64,000 bases of DNA, taken from contig NZ_JAUFPS010000039.1 of NCBI RefSeq assembly GCF_030409315.1, positions 1 through 64,000 on the forward strand, given 5' to 3'. The DNA comes from Mucilaginibacter flavus. GTDB taxonomy: Bacteria > Bacteroidota > Bacteroidia > Sphingobacteriales > Sphingobacteriaceae. Below the pieces are notes generated by a model. It did not search any database. It saw nothing but the letters and a program-made list of their open reading frames with translations, and was not told where the DNA came from. This document shows, one piece after another, positions 59,336-64,000 of this stretch (positions are counted from its first letter, which is position 1; the number at the start of each line of letters is the position of its first letter). The position numbers were made by a program, and so were the translations under genes.

Positions 59336-61888
59336 ATGGATTTTAAAAAATTTTACAAAAGTTTATTTTTCTCAATATTCTTTTTTTCTGCTACCGCATT
59401 ATTTGCTCAAACAACAGTAATTACGGGCACGGTAACTGATGCGGGTAATAAACAAACTCTACCTTTTGTTGTGGTTGGCTTTACGGGTACCACCAACGGC
59501 GTTACTACCGATAACAATGGTAAGTACCGTATTTCCACAACCGATCAAACTTATAAGCAAATCAAAATTTCTTTTTTAGGTTATAAAGATGCGTTTTTAA
59601 GCGTTGTGCCCGGTAAAGAACAGGTAATTAACGTTAAGCTTTTTCCATCGGCACAACAACTTACCGAGGTTAACATTAAAGCAGGCAAAAAACCTAAATA
59701 CCGTAATAAAGATAACCCAGCTGTGGAGCTGATTCGTAAGGTTATTGAAAACAAAGAGAAAAACCGTCCCGAAGCTTATAACTATGTAGAGTACAGGGAA
59801 TATGATAAAATGATGTTTGGCGCGGCCAATGTATCTACCCAGTTTAGCGATCGTAAATTTTTCAGGAAGTATAAGTTTATATTAGATAACCGCGATAGCA
59901 CGTCTATCCCCGGTAAATCAATATTACCTATCTTTTTGAACGAGAAGTTATTACAAACCTACTACCGCAAAAATCCTGAAAAAAACAGGGAGATTGTTTT
60001 GGGTGAAAAGAATGTGAATTTCGGTCCGGCGGTTGATAACGCGGGTTTGGCCCAGTATTTCAAACACCTATACACCAAGGTTAACATTTACGATAACAAT
60101 ATATTACTGATAACCAGCCAGTTTTTAAGCCCGATATCGGATAACTCGCCAAACTACTACAAGTTTTTTATCACCGATACCATTACCGATGCTAAAAACC
60201 AAAAGTTAGTTGAACTGAGCTTTACGCCGCGTAACACCAACGACGTATTATTTGAAGGCCGTATTTACATTACCCTTGATGGTAACTATGCTGTTGAAAA
60301 AGCCGATTTATTGGTGAACAAACACATTAATATCAACTTTATCCGCTCCATACAGGTTAACCTGGAGTTTCAGCAAAACCCGGATAACCGTTACCACCTG
60401 AGCAAAAGCACCACCATTGCCGATTTTGGAGCTACTAAAAAAGATGCCAAAAGCAGCCTGTTTGGTATGCGTACCATTACCTATGGTAACTATGTGGTAA
60501 ATAACCCAAGACCAGATACCGCTTACACCAAGCAATCAGAAGAATCATCTGACGAGGCTAAAAACCGGAATGACGCATTCTGGCAAAAAAATCGCCTGGA
60601 TACGTTAACAACTGCCGAATCAAAAGTTTATAAAAACATTGATAGCTTAAAGGATATGCCATCCTTTAAACGTACGGTTGATATAGCAACTATTTTACTT
60701 GCAGGATATAAAGGCTTTGATAAGTTTGAAATTGGCCCCGCGAATACATTTTACAGCTTCAACCCGGTTGAAGGTTTTAAACTGAGGTTAGGCGGCCGTA
60801 CTACGCCAAACTTAAGCAAGCGTTATTACTTTGAAACCTACCTGGCTTATGGTTTTAAAGATGAGAAGTTTAAAGGCTTTTTAAGCGCTACTTACTCGCT
60901 TAACAACAAGTCTATCTATAAATTCCCGCAAAATTATATCAGGGCGAGTTTTCAGCGCGATACCAAAATCCCTGGTGCAAGCCTGCAGTTTGTGGAGGAG
61001 GATAACTTCCTGTTATCATTTAAACGCGGTGTAAACGATAAATACCTGTATAATGATAACTATAAGATAGATTATGTACATGAGTTTGAAAGCCATTTTT
61101 CATACACAGCGGGCTTCAATAAATGGACACAATCGCCGGCAGGTTCATTGTATTTTAACAGTCCAGAGTTTGGTACAATCCATAACCTAACTACCACCGA
61201 GCTTACAGCCGGCATACGTTACGCGCCAAATGAAGAATTTTACCAGGGTAAAATTTATCGTATCCCATTACCAAATAAATACCCTATCTTCCAGTTACAA
61301 TACACAGCTGGTTTAAAAAATGTATTTGGTGGCGAGTATAACTACCAAAAATTTGATGCCCGTATTGATAAACGTGTTTACGAATCGCAGTTAGGTTATG
61401 CGGATGTGGCTGTTTATGGTGGTAAATTGTTTGGTACTGTGCCTTATCCGCTATTGGGTATACCTCACGCTAACCAAACCTATGCTTATGATATTGACTC
61501 CTACAACTTAATGAACTTTTTGGAGTTTGTGTATGATCACTACGAAGGAATAAGAATTGACCAGCACTTTATGGGTTTCTTCTTTAATAAAGTACCTTTG
61601 TTCAAAAAACTTAAATGGCGCGAAACATTATCGCTTAAAGTTTTATACGGCGGCTTGAGTGATAAGAATGATCCATCAATCCACCCATCGCTGTACCAGT
61701 TACCAACTGATGCAAATGGTGTTCCTTTAACTTACACATTGGGACGTACACCGTATGTTGAAGGAAGTGTTGGTATCGAGAACATATTTAAGCTCATCAG
61801 GGTTGATTTTGTAGAGCGTTTTAATTATTTAGATCACCCTAATGTAGCAAATTGGGGTATCCGCACCAGAATCAAATTTGATTTTTAA
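59336..61888 (+). CDS. DUF5686/carboxypeptidase-like outer-membrane protein
   Basis: 850 aa from ATG 59336 (the ATG at 59309 gives no signal peptide). Signal peptide MDFKKFYKSLFFSIFFFSATALFAQ, a carboxypeptidase-like regulatory domain (about 28-110), a central region with PAVELIRKVIENKEKNRPEAYNY and a long barrel with many aromatic strands ending FDF. DUF5686 proteins are widespread in Bacteroidota outer membranes and their role is unknown. It is 24 bases from the CDP-alcohol transferase gene, so a lipid-transport or surface role is worth testing. Confidence 0.88.
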   Translation: MDFKKFYKSLFFSIFFFSATALFAQTTVITGTVTDAGNKQTLPFVVVGFTGTTNGVTTDNNGKYRISTTDQTYKQIKISFLGYKDAFLSVVPGKEQVINVKLFPSAQQLTEVNIKAGKKPKYRNKDNPAVELIRKVIENKEKNRPEAYNYVEYREYDKMMFGAANVSTQFSDRKFFRKYKFILDNRDSTSIPGKSILPIFLNEKLLQTYYRKNPEKNREIVLGEKNVNFGPAVDNAGLAQYFKHLYTKVNIYDNNILLITSQFLSPISDNSPNYYKFFITDTITDAKNQKLVELSFTPRNTNDVLFEGRIYITLDGNYAVEKADLLVNKHININFIRSIQVNLEFQQNPDNRYHLSKSTTIADFGATKKDAKSSLFGMRTITYGNYVVNNPRPDTAYTKQSEESSDEAKNRNDAFWQKNRLDTLTTAESKVYKNIDSLKDMPSFKRTVDIATILLAGYKGFDKFEIGPANTFYSFNPVEGFKLRLGGRTTPNLSKRYYFETYLAYGFKDEKFKGFLSATYSLNNKSIYKFPQNYIRASFQRDTKIPGASLQFVEEDNFLLSFKRGVNDKYLYNDNYKIDYVHEFESHFSYTAGFNKWTQSPAGSLYFNSPEFGTIHNLTTTELTAGIRYAPNEEFYQGKIYRIPLPNKYPIFQLQYTAGLKNVFGGEYNYQKFDARIDKRVYESQLGYADVAVYGGKLFGTVPYPLLGIPHANQTYAYDIDSYNLMNFLEFVYDHYEGIRIDQHFMGFFFNKVPLFKKLKWRETLSLKVLYGGLSDKNDPSIHPSLYQLPTDANGVPLTYTLGRTPYVEGSVGIENIFKLIRVDFVERFNYLDHPNVANWGIRTRIKFDF

Positions 61889-61912
61889 TTTTGTAACACC
61901 AAACTAATACAA

Positions 61913-62635
61913 ATGGAACAGAAAATATCGCTAAGAACAAACCTACAGTTAGGTATATACCGGGTAATTGATCCGGTAGTGAAAATTCTGATCAAAGTTG
62001 GTTTAACCCCAAACGCGGTTACCTCTATTGGTTTTGTACTTAACGTTGGTGTTGCTGCCATTTTTATATTAGGTGCCGAAGAAGGTAACCGTGGCGATTT
62101 ACGCTACGTAGGCTGGGCCGGCGGCCTCATCCTGTTTGCAGGCTTGTTTGATATGCTCGACGGGCAGGTAGCCCGCCTGGGTAACATGAAATCGACCTTT
62201 GGCGCTTTGTACGATTCCGTACTTGACCGCTACAGCGAACTGATCATGTTTTTAGGTATTTGTTACTACCTGGTTGGCCATCACTATTTTATAAGCTCGA
62301 TAGCTGCATTTATAGCCTTAATAGGTTCCATGATGGTTAGCTATGTAAGGGCACGTGCCGAAGGTTTAGGCGTTGAGGTTAAAGGTGGTTTAATGCAAAG
62401 GCCCGAGCGCGTAGTAACCATTGGTGTTTGCGCGTTAGCGAGTGGTATTGTTGCCCAGTATATTGGTGGCAACTATAAATTATTTGTACCAGGTATCAAG
62501 TTCCATATTTTTGAACCGATATCGATATTTACCTTCCCGCTGGTATTATTAGCAGTGCTTACCAATATCACGGCCTTTAACAGGCTTAGGGAAGCAAAAA
62601 AAGCGTTGATAAAACAGGAAGAAGAGGGTTTGTAG
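61913..62635 (+). CDS. CDP-alcohol phosphatidyltransferase
   Basis: 240 aa, six membrane helices. The whole signature D-x2-DG-x2-AR-x8-G-x3-D-x3-D is present (D80, D83-G84, A87-R88, G97, D101, D105). In this neighbourhood its likely reaction is CDP-diacylglycerol plus inositol-3-phosphate giving phosphatidylinositol phosphate, as for the PIP synthases of Bacteroides. Other alcohol acceptors such as glycerol-3-phosphate cannot be ruled out. The gap to the previous gene is 24 bases. Confidence 0.9.
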   Translation: MEQKISLRTNLQLGIYRVIDPVVKILIKVGLTPNAVTSIGFVLNVGVAAIFILGAEEGNRGDLRYVGWAGGLILFAGLFDMLDGQVARLGNMKSTFGALYDSVLDRYSELIMFLGICYYLVGHHYFISSIAAFIALIGSMMVSYVRARAEGLGVEVKGGLMQRPERVVTIGVCALASGIVAQYIGGNYKLFVPGIKFHIFEPISIFTFPLVLLAVLTNITAFNRLREAKKALIKQEEEGL

Positions 62636-62830
62636 TTTTCGATGGTGTGGGCAAAAGCTCATTACATAAAACTTAAAAGCCGCTTACCAAAATATCATAT
62701 CTTCGTAACCGTAAATTAATGGTTATTGCAGGCAAATATCTGCAAACCATATTTACCGGTAATTAATTAAAAATCAAAGATTAAATAACAGGCAGAAAGA
62801 TCGTTAAACATTTTAAACCTGATATGTGCT

Positions 62831-63457
62831 ATGGCAAAAAAGAATTATATTTCTAACTCACAGGAATCTGTGAGAATGTTTAAAAGTAACTTTTTAGAGG
62901 GTTTATCAAAGGTTCACTTTACCGTGCCTCTATATATTTTTGTTCCAGTCATCATTTACTCTACCTACCTGGCTTTTACCAACGGGATAGATATCATCAA
63001 ATACATTGAGCTTTTTATTTTAGGCTTATTCATCTGGACTATTACGGAGTACATTATGCACCGCTTTGTTTTTCACCTTAAACCAAACGAAAACTGGGAA
63101 TGGGCAAAAAGACTGCATTTTATTATGCACGGCGTACACCATGATTACCCCAGCGATGCCAAACGTCTGGTATTACCTCCATCGTTAAGCATCCCCCTTG
63201 CTACCGGCTTTTTCTTTTTATTTAAAGCCATATTGCCTGTTAACTATGTGTTTGGCTTTTTCCCGGGCTTTATATTAGGTTATTTATTTTATGATATATC
63301 GCACTACGCAATGCATCATTTTAACTTTAAAAGCGGTCTGTTTAAAAAGATAAAACAACACCACATGCTGCACCACTACCAGGACCCTGATAGGGGTTAT
63401 GGCGTAAGCTCGCCATTGTGGGATAAAATATTCCGTTCAGGTTTCTTAAAAAAATAA
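62831..63457 (+). CDS. sterol desaturase/fatty-acid hydroxylase family protein
   Basis: 208 aa, four helices, with the histidine clusters of membrane di-iron hydroxylases: H77-x4-H82, H96-x3-H100-xx-HH103-104, H158-x3-HH and HHMLHH (about 177-182) near the C-terminus. Sequence is closest in style to fatty acid 2-hydroxylases that act on ceramide acyl chains. Next to an Aur1-like gene, it likely hydroxylates the ceramide. The 195-base gap upstream has no clear promoter. Confidence 0.88.
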   Translation: MAKKNYISNSQESVRMFKSNFLEGLSKVHFTVPLYIFVPVIIYSTYLAFTNGIDIIKYIELFILGLFIWTITEYIMHRFVFHLKPNENWEWAKRLHFIMHGVHHDYPSDAKRLVLPPSLSIPLATGFFFLFKAILPVNYVFGFFPGFILGYLFYDISHYAMHHFNFKSGLFKKIKQHHMLHHYQDPDRGYGVSSPLWDKIFRSGFLKK

Positions 63458-63458
63458 G

Positions 63459-64000
63459 GTGGATAGTAGCAGTACTCCAAATACCGGCATTGCCATCAAT
63501 AGCAAAAGTATCCTGGTTGTTTCGCTCTTATCGATTGCTTACCTGGTACTTTCGTATTTTTTAATAGGCTATAAAAGCGATGAACTTACACTGGTATTAA
63601 TTTTCAATGTACTGTTTTATCTATCGGTACCCACACGTAAATTCATCCTCGGCTTTACCATTTTTATAGTTTACTGGATCATATTTGATTATATGAAAGC
63701 CTTCCCCAACTATAATTTTAACCCGGTACACATAGCCGATATTTATAATTTCGAGAAACAATTATTCGGCATTCACTACCGAGGGCAACTATTAACCCCC
63801 AACGAATACTGGCGTGTTAATGGCAATACTTTTATTGATGTTGTATCTGGCATTTTTTACCTGTGCTGGATTCCCGTACCACTTGGCTTTGCAGCTTACT
63901 TGTTTTTCAAAAACAAAGCGCAGTTCCTTAGGTTCTCGCTCACTTTTGTGTTGGTTAACTTGTTGGGTTTTGTGGTTTACTATACCTTTCCGGCTGCACC
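63459..64000 (+). CDS. Aur1/PAP2-like membrane enzyme (cut by right edge)
   Basis: Begins at a GTG 1 base after the hydroxylase stop and is open to the window end (180 codons seen). Hydrophobic helices, then HYRGQLLTPNEYWRVN and DVVSGIFYLCWIPVP, ending VVYYTFPAAP, the segment that precedes the catalytic PAP2 histidines in inositol phosphorylceramide synthase (Aur1-like) proteins. The catalytic residues are outside the window. Likely transfers the phosphoinositol head group to ceramide. Confidence 0.7.
   Translation, partial: MDSSSTPNTGIAINSKSILVVSLLSIAYLVLSYFLIGYKSDELTLVLIFNVLFYLSVPTRKFILGFTIFIVYWIIFDYMKAFPNYNFNPVHIADIYNFEKQLFGIHYRGQLLTPNEYWRVNGNTFIDVVSGIFYLCWIPVPLGFAAYLFFKNKAQFLRFSLTFVLVNLLGFVVYYTFPAA

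Noticed and set aside
1..64000. CRISPR arrays
   Set aside because: Tandem repeats are 7-base words or single duplications. None has the 20-50 base repeat and unique-spacer pattern, and no cas gene is present.

Overview
The window looks like chromosomal DNA of a member of the Bacteroidota, most likely family Sphingobacteriaceae (a Mucilaginibacter- or Pedobacter-like soil or water bacterium). This is inferred from a serine palmitoyltransferase of the Sphingobacterium type, TonB-dependent receptor and DUF5686 proteins, promoter -7 boxes of the form TAnnTTTG, the near absence of Shine-Dalgarno sequences, and spacers filled with degenerate repeats. There is no rRNA and no CRISPR array. One tRNA (His) was found.

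Layout. 307-3825 (minus): a four-gene operon of two zinc-ribbon membrane proteins, a TPR protein and an SPFH/SHOCT protein, resembling the Bacillus ydjG/ydjI envelope-stress genes. 4144-5529: a short-chain dehydrogenase and its TetR-type regulator. 5725-6789: a DUF5071 protein, a toxin-antitoxin pair whose toxin is frameshifted, and tRNA-His with a partial copy of its 3' flank on the far side of the pair. 6905-12378: a Cu+-type P-ATPase, RNase H, sucC and an AlkZ/YcaQ-like DNA glycosylase. 12379-19668 is the accessory part: repeat blocks, an orphan contractile tail sheath gene, a 149-bp MITE-like element, and an AT-rich three-gene cassette (unknown protein, XRE-ImmA/IrrE metallopeptidase, PD-(D/E)XK nuclease-like protein) that looks like a defence or toxin-antitoxin type system. 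19669-31837: glutamate-synthase-like FMN protein, YceI, a metal-related membrane cluster (small secreted Cys protein, TonB receptor, PepSY protein, heavy-metal-binding lipoprotein), a PhoB-like regulator, a TlpA-like lipoprotein and gatB. 31838-40251: alaS, MerR regulator, ComEC, a secreted protein and an LtaS-like sulfatase-fold enzyme. 40349-43633: a tightly coupled operon of CDF transporter, NUDIX hydrolase, bioA and a ferritin-like di-iron protein. 43724-53431: aminotransferase, outer-membrane barrel protein, HxlR/SDR divergent pair and an RND efflux operon.

53795-64000 (right edge) carries what reads as a nearly complete inositol-sphingolipid pathway: serine palmitoyltransferase, a GNAT-fold candidate ceramide synthase, an epimerase-type candidate ceramide reductase, myo-inositol-phosphate synthase, a DUF5686 outer-membrane protein, a CDP-alcohol phosphatidyltransferase, a fatty-acid hydroxylase and the start of an Aur1/PAP2-like membrane enzyme. 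Together these could make hydroxylated ceramide, build phosphatidylinositol-type lipid from glucose-6-phosphate, and join the two as inositol phosphorylceramide.

A second theme is the spacers. They hold several families of tandem heptanucleotide words, paired REP/MITE-like palindromes and long duplicated elements. One heptamer array lies inside the bioA coding sequence. Several promoters place the -7 box within a few bases of the start codon, which predicts leaderless or nearly leaderless mRNAs.
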